Position numbers and translations under genes: made by a program
Assembly: GCF_014193695.1 (NCBI RefSeq)
Contig: NZ_JACHZR010000003.1
Location: forward strand, 620,001-684,000
Direction of reading: 5' to 3'
Source of the DNA: Rhizobium sp. BK316
Lineage (GTDB): Bacteria > Pseudomonadota > Alphaproteobacteria > Rhizobiales > Rhizobiaceae
DNA length: 64,000 bases
In this document: positions 8,866 through 17,566 of the stretch, one piece after another
Position numbering within the stretch: the stretch's first letter is position 1
Layout: each line of letters starts with the position of its first letter
The notes under the pieces: generated by a model
What the model was told of the DNA's origin: nothing
What the model saw: only the letters and a program-made list of their open reading frames with translations
Database searches by the model: none

Positions 8866-9348
8866 ATGGTCAAGGTCATCTCGCATCTCTGGTTTGCCGA
8901 AGGCGCCCGCGAGGCGGTCGAATTCTATGTCTCGCTCGTTCCCAATTCCTCGATCGGTGAGATCACCATCGTGCCGGCGGAAACGCCAAGCGGCCCTCCC
9001 GGCAGCGTGGAGATCATCCAGTTCACGCTCGGCGGGCAAAGCTTCGTCGCCATGCGGGCCGGACCGTTCGAACCGTTCAATCATGCCTACTCGATACAGG
9101 TTATCTGCGAAGATCAGGCGGAGCTCGACCGCATCTGGGATGGTTTTCTTGCCAATGGCGGGACGACCGAACATTGCGGCTGGCTCAGGGATCGCTGGGG
9201 TCTTTCCTGGCAGATTGTGCCCAAGGCGCTGGCCGAGATGATGAGCGGCGCGCGCAAAGGCAATGCCAAAAAAATGACCGAGGCGATGCTGCAGATGGTC
9301 AAGCTCGATATCGCAACACTGGAAAAGGCGTTCCAGGAAGCAGCCTGA
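8866..9348 (+). CDS. VOC family (PhnB-like) protein
   Basis: A 160-residue member of the vicinal oxygen chelate superfamily, of the PhnB / 3-demethylubiquinone-9 3-methyltransferase-domain type. The N-terminal pattern HLWFAEGAREAVEFYVSLVPNSSIG and the later HCGWLRDRWGLSWQIVPKAL are diagnostic. Despite the domain name these are not shown to be methyltransferases; they are paired beta-alpha-beta-beta-beta folds with diverse roles. It starts at the ATG behind AAAAGGAGG with ideal spacing. It is probably monocistronic, with a stem-loop after the gene. Confidence 0.88.
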   Translation: MVKVISHLWFAEGAREAVEFYVSLVPNSSIGEITIVPAETPSGPPGSVEIIQFTLGGQSFVAMRAGPFEPFNHAYSIQVICEDQAELDRIWDGFLANGGTTEHCGWLRDRWGLSWQIVPKALAEMMSGARKGNAKKMTEAMLQMVKLDIATLEKAFQEAA

Positions 9349-9375
9349 ACCTGCGAGGCGGCGTGACCAGAGTGG

Positions 9376-9403
9376 ACGGCAGCTTCGGAGACGGGGCTGC
9401 CGT
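9376..9403 (+). terminator. Stem-loop after VOC gene
   Basis: Perfect 8-bp inverted repeat ACGGCAGC/GCTGCCGT (9376-9383 with 9396-9403) about 28 bp beyond the VOC stop, followed by a weakly T-containing stretch. It is a plausible intrinsic terminator. Confidence 0.5.
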
Positions 9404-9471
9404 TCAATTCTGTCAGTGGATTTTGAGGGGGAGTGATGTAATTGTGACAGCGGGAGGCAATTGAAAACGGG

Positions 9472-10326
9472 GTGATTGAATTGGCGTCTCGGCCACAGAT
9501 TTCATTGCTTCAGGCCGGTGCGGTGTCGATCGTGCGTGTGCGCAGCAACAGCTCCGATCATGATGAGAGCGGGCCGATTCCCCAGGCGGAGGCTTTCAGC
9601 GTCATCGCCCAGCTGAAGCCCTTCGACAATCATCGCCTCTGGCGCCGCGGCAAGCTCGTTCATGACGGCGGCCATCCGGCAGGTGCGCTGGCGATCACCG
9701 ATCTCGGGGAGGAGTGGCGCTGCCATCATCGCTCCTCCTTCGACAACATGCGTTTCAATATAACCCGGCAGGGGCTTTCCGATTTCAGCTACGAGGCGGG
9801 GCGTTCCGGCTTTAACGGGCTCGATTGCGGGCAGGGGCAGCTCGATCCGGTCGTGCAGGGGCTCGCAATGGCACTCCTGCCGGCGCTCAGCCAGCCGGCG
9901 CATGCAAGCGCTCTTTTCATCGATCATGTCCTGCTGGCGCTGCAGGCGCATCTGGTGACGCGCTACGGCAAGATCAATCTGCCGGTCGAACGCAGCAGCG
10001 GGCTTTCAGCACGCCAGCTCAACATGGCGACGGGGTTCCTCGCCTCGCTGACGGCGCGGGAGGCGACGATATCTGATGTCGCGGCGCAATGCGGGTTGTC
10101 GACCAGCTATTTCATCCGCGCCTTCAAGAAATCCACCGGCCGCACGCCGCATCGCTGGCTCATGGAATACCGGGCGGAGAAGGCGCGGCAGATGCTGCTC
10201 GGCACGGCCTCCATCGCCGAGATTGCGGTCGCCTGCGGCTTTGCCGACCAGAGCCATCTGACACGGGTCTTCACGGCGCTGCATGGGGTGTCGCCCGGCA
10301 CGTGGCGGCGGGAGAGGCGTATCTAG
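9472..10326 (+). CDS. AraC family transcriptional regulator
   Basis: A 284-residue regulator. The last roughly 100 residues form the AraC/XylS double helix-turn-helix: ISDVAAQCGLSTSYFIRAFKKSTGRTPHRWL and then IAEIAVACGFADQSHLTRVFTALHGVSPGTW. The N-terminal 170 residues are a divergent effector domain without a clear cupin pattern. It starts with GTG at 9472; the ribosome-binding site is poor, so an internal start is possible. The gene points toward the RND efflux pair 265 bp downstream and could regulate it, although the palindromes in between look more like TetR- or MarR-type operators. The target is not established. Confidence 0.88.
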   Translation: MIELASRPQISLLQAGAVSIVRVRSNSSDHDESGPIPQAEAFSVIAQLKPFDNHRLWRRGKLVHDGGHPAGALAITDLGEEWRCHHRSSFDNMRFNITRQGLSDFSYEAGRSGFNGLDCGQGQLDPVVQGLAMALLPALSQPAHASALFIDHVLLALQAHLVTRYGKINLPVERSSGLSARQLNMATGFLASLTAREATISDVAAQCGLSTSYFIRAFKKSTGRTPHRWLMEYRAEKARQMLLGTASIAEIAVACGFADQSHLTRVFTALHGVSPGTWRRERRI

Positions 10327-10448
10327 GGGACTATCTCTTTTCTTGCGCAGTTCCGGACGCAAAATCGCTGCGCACTTCCGCTGGAACTGCTCTCCCGGCA
10401 CCGCTCAAGTAAAAGTGAGCGGGCGGGTTATTTTCAATCTTTGCTGAT

Positions 10449-10537
10449 ATTACAATTCTGTAATGACGGGTGGTTACGCTTGCTGCCGGCCGGGGAAAGG
10501 TGCGATATTGTCGCACCTGACGGGACTGGTTGTCCCG
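10449..10537. promoter_or_regulatory. Three palindromes upstream of the RND efflux genes
   Basis: Three perfect dyads lie within 90 bp before the efflux operon: ATTACA-N4-TGTAAT at 10449-10464, AGGTGCGA-N5-TCGCACCT at 10498-10518, and CGGGAC-N5-GTCCCG at 10521-10537. The first two have the size and symmetry of operators for dimeric repressors. The third could be an operator or an mRNA hairpin. No TetR or MarR gene lies next to them. Confidence 0.5.
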
Positions 10538-10591
10538 CAACGCCTCTTTCGACCGACCCTGGTCTAACCTCGAGTCCCTCCGGAGACGTGG

Positions 10592-11818
10592 ATGCCCTTT
10601 TGGAAGCAGTTTTTACTTTGCGTTGTCGTGATTATCGCCGGCTTTGCCGCGTGGGTATACTTTGTGCCCGGCGCGGGCGATACGATGCGCAATGCCGGAA
10701 TTCCCGACAATCTCGTCTCCATGATCACCCCCAAGGCCAATGAAACGGCCGATCCCGGTGTGCGGCAGGCGCAGGGCGGCGGCGGCCAAGGTCAGGGCGG
10801 CCAGGGGCAAGGGCAGGGTCGTCGTAACGGCGGCGAAGGCGGTGGTGGACGCAATGCTTCCGTTCTCGTCGTCACCCAGGCCGTGGTACAGGGCGTCGTC
10901 AACGACCGGCTGAACGCGATCGGCACGGGCGACGCGATCCGCTCCGTCGCGGTCACGCCGCAGGCCACCGGCACGATCCGCGAAATCCTCATCAAGTCGG
11001 GCGATATGGTCAAGCAGGGTCAGGTTCTCGCCAAGCTCGACAGCGAGGAGCAGGTCATTGCCCAGGGGCAGGCGCAGGTGGCGCTGAACAGCGCGCTCGA
11101 GAAATCCAGCCTCTACCACAATATCAAGTCCAGCGTGTCGCGCATGGACGTCTTCGATTCCGAGATCGCCGAGCAGAATGCGCGGCTGCAGCTGCAGGCC
11201 GCCGAGCTCAATCTCACGCGCCGCAACATCGTCGCGCCCATCGACGGTATCGTCGGCATCGTGCCGGTCAATATCGGCGACAACGTCACGACCTCGACGC
11301 CGATCGTGACGCTCGACGACCGCACGGAAATCCTCGTCGACTACTGGGTGCCGGAGCGTTTCGCCAATACGGTTTCTGTCGGCCAGGCGGTCGAGGCAAC
11401 GTCCGTGGCGCGGCCGGGCAAGATCTTTTCAGGAGTGCTGGAAGCGGTCGACAACCGCATCGACGCGGCAAGCCGCACGCTGCGTCTGCGGGGACGGATC
11501 GACAACAGCTCTGACGAGCTGCGCGCCGGCATGTCCTTTTCGGTCAGCATGAAATTTGCCGGCGATAAATACCCGGCCGTCAACCCGCTCTCCGTGCAGT
11601 GGGATGCTCAGGGCTCCTTCGTCTGGCGGGTGACCGACGACAAGTCGCACAAGGTACGGGTCACGGTCGTGCAGCGCAATCCGGATTATGTGCTGGTCAA
11701 GGCTGACCTTGATGATGGCGACCAGATCGTCACGCAGGGCCTGCAGCGCGTGCGCGAGAACGGTGCTGTGCGTGTGGCGACCGATATCGCCGCCAATGGC
11801 AAGGTCGCCTCCCAATGA
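10592..11818 (+). CDS. RND efflux periplasmic adaptor (membrane fusion protein)
   Basis: A 408-residue HlyD/MexA-type adaptor that bridges the inner-membrane pump and the outer-membrane channel. An N-terminal hydrophobic helix (about residues 5-25) anchors or exports it. A Gly/Gln-rich linker (about 54-85) follows. Then come the lipoyl half-motifs (VTPQATGTIREILIKSGDMVKQGQVLAKLD and RRNIVAPIDGIVGIVPVNIGDNV), a short helical hairpin, and beta-barrel and membrane-proximal domains (VDNRIDAASRTLRLRG). It starts with ATG behind CGGAG. It overlaps the pump gene by 4 bp (ATGA), so the two are translationally coupled. The low-complexity linker is longer than in classical MexA. Confidence 0.93.
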   Translation: MPFWKQFLLCVVVIIAGFAAWVYFVPGAGDTMRNAGIPDNLVSMITPKANETADPGVRQAQGGGGQGQGGQGQGQGRRNGGEGGGGRNASVLVVTQAVVQGVVNDRLNAIGTGDAIRSVAVTPQATGTIREILIKSGDMVKQGQVLAKLDSEEQVIAQGQAQVALNSALEKSSLYHNIKSSVSRMDVFDSEIAEQNARLQLQAAELNLTRRNIVAPIDGIVGIVPVNIGDNVTTSTPIVTLDDRTEILVDYWVPERFANTVSVGQAVEATSVARPGKIFSGVLEAVDNRIDAASRTLRLRGRIDNSSDELRAGMSFSVSMKFAGDKYPAVNPLSVQWDAQGSFVWRVTDDKSHKVRVTVVQRNPDYVLVKADLDDGDQIVTQGLQRVRENGAVRVATDIAANGKVASQ

Positions 11819-14800
11819 CCGTGACCGAAATCCCTCACGACAGACCGGAATCCGGCAAGGCGACCTTCACTGCGCTCTTCGTGCGCCGCCCGATCCTGGC
11901 GCTGGTCTTCAACACGCTGATGGTGGTGGCCGGTCTTGCGGCCTATGTCGGCGTCGAAGTGCGCGAGTTGCCCGATGTCGACCGGCCGGTGGTAACCGTG
12001 CGCACGACCTTCGACGGCGCTTCGCCGCAGACGATCGACCAGGAGCTGACCAAGGTCATCGAAGGCGCGGTTGCGCGTGTCAGCGGTCTCAAATCCATCT
12101 CTTCCAGTTCCCAGTTCGGCCAGAGCCGTGTGACGCTGGAATTTTCCGATTCCATCGATCTGGCCGTTGCCGCCAACGACGTGCGCGACGCGATCGGACG
12201 CATCGCCCAGAACCTGCCCGATGAGGCGGATCCGCCGCAGATCGTCAAGGCTGACTCGGATTCCTCGGCGATCATGCGCCTTGCGGTGACGTCGGATACG
12301 CTCAACATGGACGATCTGACATTGCTCGTCGAGAACGAGGTGGTCGATCGCCTGGCCTCTGTCGATGGCGTTGCCGATGTCGAGGAATACGGCGATCAGG
12401 AAAAGGTCTTCCGCGTCGACGTCGATCAGGGCGCGCTTGCAAGCCGCGGGCTGACCATCGGCGATCTCACCAAGGCGCTCGACAATGCCGCGCTCGATGT
12501 GCCGGCCGGTTCGCTGAAGAGCCCGATGCAGGATATCGTGGTGCGCGCTACCGCCAGCCTGCAGACGCCCGAAGACTTCCAGAATGTCATCCTGCAACAC
12601 AATGTGCGCCTCGGCGACGTTGCGACCGTCACACTCGGACCGCGCGACGGAGAGACGGCGCTACGCTCCAACGGCAAGCCGGGCATCGGTCTCGGCATCA
12701 TTCGTCAGGCACAGTCGAATACGCTGAATATTTCCACCGGCATTCACGCGGCCGTCGACCAGCTTTCCAAGACGCTGCCGAAGGGCACGACGATCGCGAT
12801 CACCAGCGATGACGCCGTGTTCATCGAGGGTGCGATCCACGAAGTCGTGCTGGCGCTGCTTTTGTCGGCGGTCATCGTCACCGTCGTCATCTATCTCTTC
12901 CTGCGCGACTGGCGCGCGACGCTGATCCCGTCCGTCTCGATGCCGGTGGCGCTGATCGGGACACTCGCGGCGATCTATATGGTCGGCTTCTCGATCAACA
13001 TCCTGACGCTGCTTGCGATCGTGCTGGCGACCGGTCTCGTGGTCGACGACGCCATCGTGGTGCTCGAAAACATCGTGCGCCGCCGTTCCGAGGGCATGGG
13101 GCCGCGCGCGGCGGCCGTGCTCGGCACGCGCGAAGTGTTCTTCGCTGTCATCGCGACGACGGCCACGCTCGCTGCCGTCTTCATTCCGCTGTCCTTCCTG
13201 CCGGGGCAGGTGGGCGGCCTGTTCCGCGAGTTCGGCTTCGTGCTGGCCTTCTCGGTCGGCCTGTCGTCGATCGTGGCGCTGACGCTGTGTCCGATGCTCG
13301 CCTCGCGATTGCTGACCAAGCCGATGATCGAGGATCACGGGCTGCTCGGCCGCTTCGGCGAGGCCTTCGCCAGCATTTATAAATGGGCGCTGCATGCCTG
13401 CCTGGGCGCGCCTGTTGTCGTCATCGTCTTCTCGCTCATTTTCGGCGCTGCAGCCGTTGTCGCTTTCGGCACGGTCAAGAGCGAGCTGACGCCGGAGGAA
13501 GACCGCGCCATGGTGATGATGCGGCTGACGACGCCGCAGGGCTCCAGCCTCGAATATACGCGCGACAAGCTGCAGCTGGTGGAGGAATACCTTCAGCCGC
13601 TCGTCGACAGCGGCGATATCAGGAACGTCTTCTCGATCTCCGGCCAGGGCGGCGCTTCCAACAGCGGTTTCATGGTGCTGACGCTGGCCCCCTGGGGCGA
13701 GCGCCACCGCACGCAGGCCGAGATCGTGCGCGACATCAACCAGGCTGCGTCAAAGGTGCCGGCGCTGCGCGGCAATGCGATCTCGTCGAACAGCCTGCGC
13801 ATCCGCGGCGCCGGCAGCGGTCTTCAGATGGCGCTGATCGGCAACGACCACGAGGCGCTGACGGCGGCTGCCGCCAAGCTGGTGCAGCAGCTCGACGCCA
13901 GCGGCCAGTACGATACGCCGCGCCTGACCAACGAACCGTCGCAGGCGCAAGTCTCCGTCGCTGTCGACCGCGAACGGGCCTCCGATCTCGGTATCGATAT
14001 CACCGGGCTTTCGACCGCCATCCAGTCACTGCTCGAGGGACGATCGGTGGTCGATGTCTTCGTCAATGGTGAATCCTATCCGGTGCTTCTGACTTCGACG
14101 ATGCGGCCGATCGACGATCCGACCGATCTTGAAAACGTCTTCCTGAAGACGGGCGACGGCAAGATCGTGCCGATGTCGGTCATCGCTTCGCTGAAGGAAG
14201 GCTCGGTCGCCCCGCAGCTCAACCGCGAACAGCAGCTCGCGTCCGTGGCGATCACCGCCGGTCTCAAGGACGGCATGTCGCTCGGCGATGCGGTGAAGAA
14301 CGTCACGCAGATGGCAGCGCCGCTCTTACCGCCCGGCGCCCGCCTGCTGCCGCTTGCAGAAGCCGCAACGCTCGAAGAGAATTCCAGCGGCATGGCGCTG
14401 ACCTTCGGCTTTGCGATCGTCATCATCTTCCTGGTGCTGGCGGCCCAGTTCGAGAGCGTCCTGTCGTCGCTGATCATCATGTCGACGGTGCCGCTCGGCC
14501 TTGCCTGCGCCGTCTTTGCGCTCATCATCACCGGCTCCAGCCTCAACATCTACAGCCAGATCGGCCTCGTGCTGCTTGTCGGCGTGATGGCGAAGAACGG
14601 CATTCTCATCGTGGAATTTGCCAATCAGCTGCGCGATCGCGGCGAGGATGTGCGCTCGTCGATCGAAAAGGCCTGCGCGCTTCGCCTGCGTCCAGTCATG
14701 ATGACGATGATCGCGACCATTCTTGGTGGCGTTCCCCTGGTCTTTGCCCACGGTGCGGGTGCGGAAGCGCGTGTGGCGCTCGGCTGGGTCATCGTCGGCG

Positions 14801-14970
14801 GCCTCGGCTTCGCAACGCTGGTGACGTTGTTCATCACGCCCGTCGCCTATCTGCTGATTGCCCGCTTCGCCAAGCCGCATGCCCATGAGGAAGCGCGCCT
14901 GCACGAGGAAATGACGCATGCGACGCGTCCGAAGCCGGATCCGGAAGAACAGCTTCAGGCTGCGGAGTAA
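11815..14970 (+). CDS. RND family efflux transporter permease
   Basis: A 1051-residue inner-membrane proton-driven pump of the HAE1/AcrB type, with 12 predicted membrane helices in the usual 1+5 / 1+5 arrangement around two large periplasmic loops. Landmarks: the N-terminal FVRRPILALVFNTLMVVAGLAAY, the TM4 motif TGLVVDDAIVVLENIVRR with the two adjacent Asp residues used in proton relay, and LLVGVMAKNGILIVEFANQLRD in the second half. It is translated from the ATG that overlaps the adaptor stop. No outer-membrane channel gene follows, so the pump presumably recruits a TolC homologue encoded elsewhere. Substrates cannot be read from sequence. Confidence 0.95.
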   Translation: MTVTEIPHDRPESGKATFTALFVRRPILALVFNTLMVVAGLAAYVGVEVRELPDVDRPVVTVRTTFDGASPQTIDQELTKVIEGAVARVSGLKSISSSSQFGQSRVTLEFSDSIDLAVAANDVRDAIGRIAQNLPDEADPPQIVKADSDSSAIMRLAVTSDTLNMDDLTLLVENEVVDRLASVDGVADVEEYGDQEKVFRVDVDQGALASRGLTIGDLTKALDNAALDVPAGSLKSPMQDIVVRATASLQTPEDFQNVILQHNVRLGDVATVTLGPRDGETALRSNGKPGIGLGIIRQAQSNTLNISTGIHAAVDQLSKTLPKGTTIAITSDDAVFIEGAIHEVVLALLLSAVIVTVVIYLFLRDWRATLIPSVSMPVALIGTLAAIYMVGFSINILTLLAIVLATGLVVDDAIVVLENIVRRRSEGMGPRAAAVLGTREVFFAVIATTATLAAVFIPLSFLPGQVGGLFREFGFVLAFSVGLSSIVALTLCPMLASRLLTKPMIEDHGLLGRFGEAFASIYKWALHACLGAPVVVIVFSLIFGAAAVVAFGTVKSELTPEEDRAMVMMRLTTPQGSSLEYTRDKLQLVEEYLQPLVDSGDIRNVFSISGQGGASNSGFMVLTLAPWGERHRTQAEIVRDINQAASKVPALRGNAISSNSLRIRGAGSGLQMALIGNDHEALTAAAAKLVQQLDASGQYDTPRLTNEPSQAQVSVAVDRERASDLGIDITGLSTAIQSLLEGRSVVDVFVNGESYPVLLTSTMRPIDDPTDLENVFLKTGDGKIVPMSVIASLKEGSVAPQLNREQQLASVAITAGLKDGMSLGDAVKNVTQMAAPLLPPGARLLPLAEAATLEENSSGMALTFGFAIVIIFLVLAAQFESVLSSLIIMSTVPLGLACAVFALIITGSSLNIYSQIGLVLLVGVMAKNGILIVEFANQLRDRGEDVRSSIEKACALRLRPVMMTMIATILGGVPLVFAHGAGAEARVALGWVIVGGLGFATLVTLFITPVAYLLIARFAKPHAHEEARLHEEMTHATRPKPDPEEQLQAAE

Positions 14971-15004
14971 GAGGGCGAACAAGCCTTTTTCAATACTTTC
15001 GGAA

Positions 15005-15034
15005 GCGCCCGCCGGACCTCTCCAGCGGGCGTTT
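15005..15034 (+). terminator. Rho-independent terminator after the RND operon
   Basis: A GC-rich stem, CGCCCGC (15006-15012) with GCGGGCG (15025-15031), and then TTT, about 35 bp after the pump stop codon. It ends the adaptor-pump operon. Confidence 0.7.
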
Positions 15035-15253
15035 CTATGGTGTATGAAAGCTTGTGAAATAAGATAAATTACTTCTGAACTTTAGCCGTTTTTTAAGCAT
15101 GACCGGCAATGATTGCGATCAGTAACCGGTCGGTCTTCCCCAGTTTTTCCGAAGGCCATTGCGCTGATTTTCCAGCGACGGCGGACATGAACGTCCGTGT
15201 GATTTCGGTACATCCTGTTTAGTTGCGTCCTGTTGTGTTTTGGAGTTCGTACC

Positions 15254-16252
15254 GTGAGTATTTATCAGCGCACCTCCGTGGATGCGGCGCTTTACGTGCT
15301 GCGCGATATTAATCGGAATATGACGGTGACGCAGAACCACATTACGACGGGTCTGCGCGTCGAAAAAGCCCAGGACAATGCTGCTTACTGGTCGGTCGCA
15401 ACGACAGCGCGTTCCGACAACAAGGCCCTGTCTGCCGTTCAGGATGCCCTCGGCATGGCGGCTGCCACGATGGGAACGGCATCTGCCGGCGTCGACAGCG
15501 TCATCGATGTCGTCACCGAGATCAAGGCAAAGCTCGTCGCCGCTACGGAGCAGGGCGTCGACAAGACCAAGGTCGGCGAAGAGCTGGAGCAGTTGAAAGC
15601 GCAGCTACGCAGCGTTTCCGAAGGCGCGGGCTTCAACAACGACAACTGGATCATTCTCGACAACACCACCACGCCGACGCAGCCGCGCCAGATCCCGGCC
15701 TCTTTCATCCGTAATTCGGATGGCACGGTATCCGTCGGCATGCTGAGCTACCATATCGACATCCCGCCGAGCGGCGCGACTTCCTCCAAGGATGCGCGCT
15801 ATGTGATCGACGACCGGGCAGGCGGTACCGGCGAATATGGTGTGCTGACGTCCGCCTACTTCGCCACCGAACTCGGCACGACGCAGACCTGGGTGCTGAC
15901 GAAGAGCAAGAACGGCAATACGGCCGGCCAGGTGGAAATCGGCCTGACGGCCACTACGAGCAAAAAAGACCTGAGCGACATGATCAGCGTCGTCGATGCC
16001 GCGCTCGGACAGCTGACGACCGTCGGGTCTGCCTTCGGCGCACTGGAAAAGCGCATCAGCCTGCAGGACGAATTCGCCAAGAACCTGTCCGACAACCTCA
16101 CCTCGGGCATCGGCCGCCTCGTCGATGCCGATATGGAGGCGGAATCGAGCAAGCTCAGGGCATTGCAGACCCAGCAGCAGCTCGGCCTGCAGTCACTGAA
16201 TATTGCCAACGCCTCCTACGACAAGATTCGTCAGCTCTTCCAGAACTTCTAA
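15254..16252 (+). CDS. Solitary flagellin
   Basis: A 332-residue flagellin. The conserved N-terminal helical region is TSVDAALYVLRDINRNMTVTQNHITTGLRVEKAQDNAAYWSVA, and the C-terminal region is LVDADMEAESSKLRALQTQQQLGLQSLNIANASYDKIRQLFQNF, the parts that polymerise in the D0/D1 core of the filament. The variable middle is short. The GTG at 15254 follows GGAG with 8-bp spacing and gives the usual SIYQRTS-like start; an upstream ATG adds residues unlike the family. No other flagellar gene lies nearby, so it is an accessory flagellin outside the main cluster. A strong terminator follows. Confidence 0.9.
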   Translation: MSIYQRTSVDAALYVLRDINRNMTVTQNHITTGLRVEKAQDNAAYWSVATTARSDNKALSAVQDALGMAAATMGTASAGVDSVIDVVTEIKAKLVAATEQGVDKTKVGEELEQLKAQLRSVSEGAGFNNDNWIILDNTTTPTQPRQIPASFIRNSDGTVSVGMLSYHIDIPPSGATSSKDARYVIDDRAGGTGEYGVLTSAYFATELGTTQTWVLTKSKNGNTAGQVEIGLTATTSKKDLSDMISVVDAALGQLTTVGSAFGALEKRISLQDEFAKNLSDNLTSGIGRLVDADMEAESSKLRALQTQQQLGLQSLNIANASYDKIRQLFQNF

Positions 16253-16271
16253 GGCTGAATTCAAGAACATG

Positions 16272-16311
16272 ACCGCGCGGCAAGCCATGCTCGCCGCGCG
16301 GTTTTCTTTTT
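16272..16311 (+). terminator. Rho-independent terminator after flagellin
   Basis: A perfect 10-bp stem ACCGCGCGGC/GCCGCGCGGT (16272-16281 with 16293-16302) followed by a T-rich tract. Classic form, 19 bp past the flagellin stop. It may also insulate the convergent FMN reductase gene. Confidence 0.88.
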
Positions 16312-16326
16312 GGCAAAGCGCAGGTT

Positions 16327-16914
16327 TCAGGCGGCCTTGGCAGCCATCGTCGCTTTGGCCCACCAGACCAGTTCGTCGAGTGCCGCCTTTGCTGTCGGCA
16401 GCAGGTTCGCCTCGATCTCTTCGATCGGCTTGTTGCCGAAGGCCGGATGGATCGCCATGAAGTCGCCGCCGCCGATATGCACGGCACTGCGGGTGGAGAC
16501 CATATGAAGCTCGACGCCGATCCCACGCAGATGTTCGACCGCGCGCGTGGCGCCCGTGCCGCCATAGCCGATCGCGGTGAACGGCTTGCGCATCCATTCC
16601 TTGTAGGCCTGGTCGAGCGCGTTCTTGAGCACGCCGGTGATCGAATGGTTATATTCGGCGACGACGAAGATGTAGCCGTCGAAGCGCCCGATCGTTTCCT
16701 GCCAGCGGACCGCTTCCGGATTCTGGCTTGGCATCCAGAAGTTCGACGCCATTTCCTCGAAGAAGGGGAGCGGGTGGTCGCGCAGATCGATCAGCTCGAC
16801 ATCGAGGTCGTCACGCGCCTGAGCCTGTTTCAAAATCCATTGTGCCGGCGCATCGGCGAAACGGGTGGGGCGGGTGGAGCCGATAATAACGGCGATACGG
16901 GGCTTAGAATTCAA
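16327..16914 (-). CDS. NADPH-dependent FMN reductase family protein
   Basis: A 195-residue flavodoxin-like oxidoreductase. The N-terminal GSTRPTRFADAPAQW loop binds the FMN phosphate, and EYNHSITGVLKNALDQ is the family's hallmark flavin-contacting segment. Such enzymes reduce FMN, quinones, azo compounds or chromate using NAD(P)H. It starts with TTG at 16914 behind a strong AGGAGG. It is divergent from the HxlR-type regulator across a 77-bp gap containing an inverted repeat, so it is the likely regulatory target. Confidence 0.9.
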   Translation of the reverse strand: MNSKPRIAVIIGSTRPTRFADAPAQWILKQAQARDDLDVELIDLRDHPLPFFEEMASNFWMPSQNPEAVRWQETIGRFDGYIFVVAEYNHSITGVLKNALDQAYKEWMRKPFTAIGYGGTGATRAVEHLRGIGVELHMVSTRSAVHIGGGDFMAIHPAFGNKPIEEIEANLLPTAKAALDELVWWAKATMAAKAA

Positions 16915-16931
16915 AGTAACCTCCTGTATGC

Positions 16932-16950
16932 TGGTTTCCTACGGTAACCA
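16932..16950. promoter_or_regulatory. Candidate HxlR operator
   Basis: An inverted repeat, TGGTT (16932-16936) with AACCA (16946-16950), lies midway in the 77-bp gap between the divergent FMN reductase and HxlR genes. It is placed where an autoregulating HxlR dimer would be expected to bind. The assignment is by position and symmetry only. Confidence 0.4.
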
Positions 16951-16991
16951 GATTACGAATGGTTTGCGGCGGCGCACAAGGAGGCACTTTA

Positions 16992-17402
16992 TTGAAACCA
17001 GATAACCACGAGGAAACCGCTCCCTGTGAAGCCGTCGACGGCTGCGGACAGGTCCGCGCCTGCGATCACATCAGCCGCATGCTGGCGCGCATCAGCGACA
17101 AGTGGAGCCTACTGGTGGTGCGCGTGCTGGGTCACGGTCCGCTCCGCTTCAACGCTCTGCGCCGTGAAGTCGGCGAAATCAGCCAGAAGGTTCTGGCATC
17201 GACGCTCAGGGAGCTGGAGGAGAACGGTTTCGTTTCCCGGACCGTCACGCCTACAACGCCGCCGCAGGTCGAATATGCGCTGACGGATCTCGGCCGCGAG
17301 TTCCTGGATCCGGTTCGGGGGCTTGCCGAGTGGGTCGTCGCAAACTCCGCACGCATGGACGAGGCGCGGGCGGCCTATGCCAAACGCCGCAGGCTCGATT
17401 GA
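16992..17402 (+). CDS. HxlR family transcriptional regulator
   Basis: A 136-residue winged helix-turn-helix protein of the HxlR family. Core: CDHISRMLARISDKWSLLVVRVLGHGPLRFNALRREVGEISQKVLASTLRELEENGFVSR, then the wing and LTDLGREFL. Extra Cys residues near the N-terminus (CEAVDGCGQVRAC) could be redox- or electrophile-sensing, as in YodB/HypR-type members. It starts with TTG at 16992 after AAGGAGG; an upstream ATG lacks a ribosome-binding site. It is divergent from the FMN reductase, a standard regulator-target layout for redox stress. Confidence 0.9.
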   Translation: MKPDNHEETAPCEAVDGCGQVRACDHISRMLARISDKWSLLVVRVLGHGPLRFNALRREVGEISQKVLASTLRELEENGFVSRTVTPTTPPQVEYALTDLGREFLDPVRGLAEWVVANSARMDEARAAYAKRRRLD

Positions 17403-17566
17403 GGCAAGCTCTGCGGTTTGCCAATAAAGCTGGTGATATCGGTGCGCGGCTGCAACAGGGCCATGTTTCCCATGGGCAATTTGGCTTATCAGACTGATAT
17501 CTTCATCTTGTTGCCGCATTCCCTAATATCTGCTCGCACCAGCTTCGAACGGAGAACCTCCTGTCC

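Noticed and set aside
12661-13707. Long minus-strand frame inside the RND pump gene
   Set aside because: Its composition is typical of a shadow frame (Arg/His/Asp-rich, no motif), while the plus strand encodes a complete pump.
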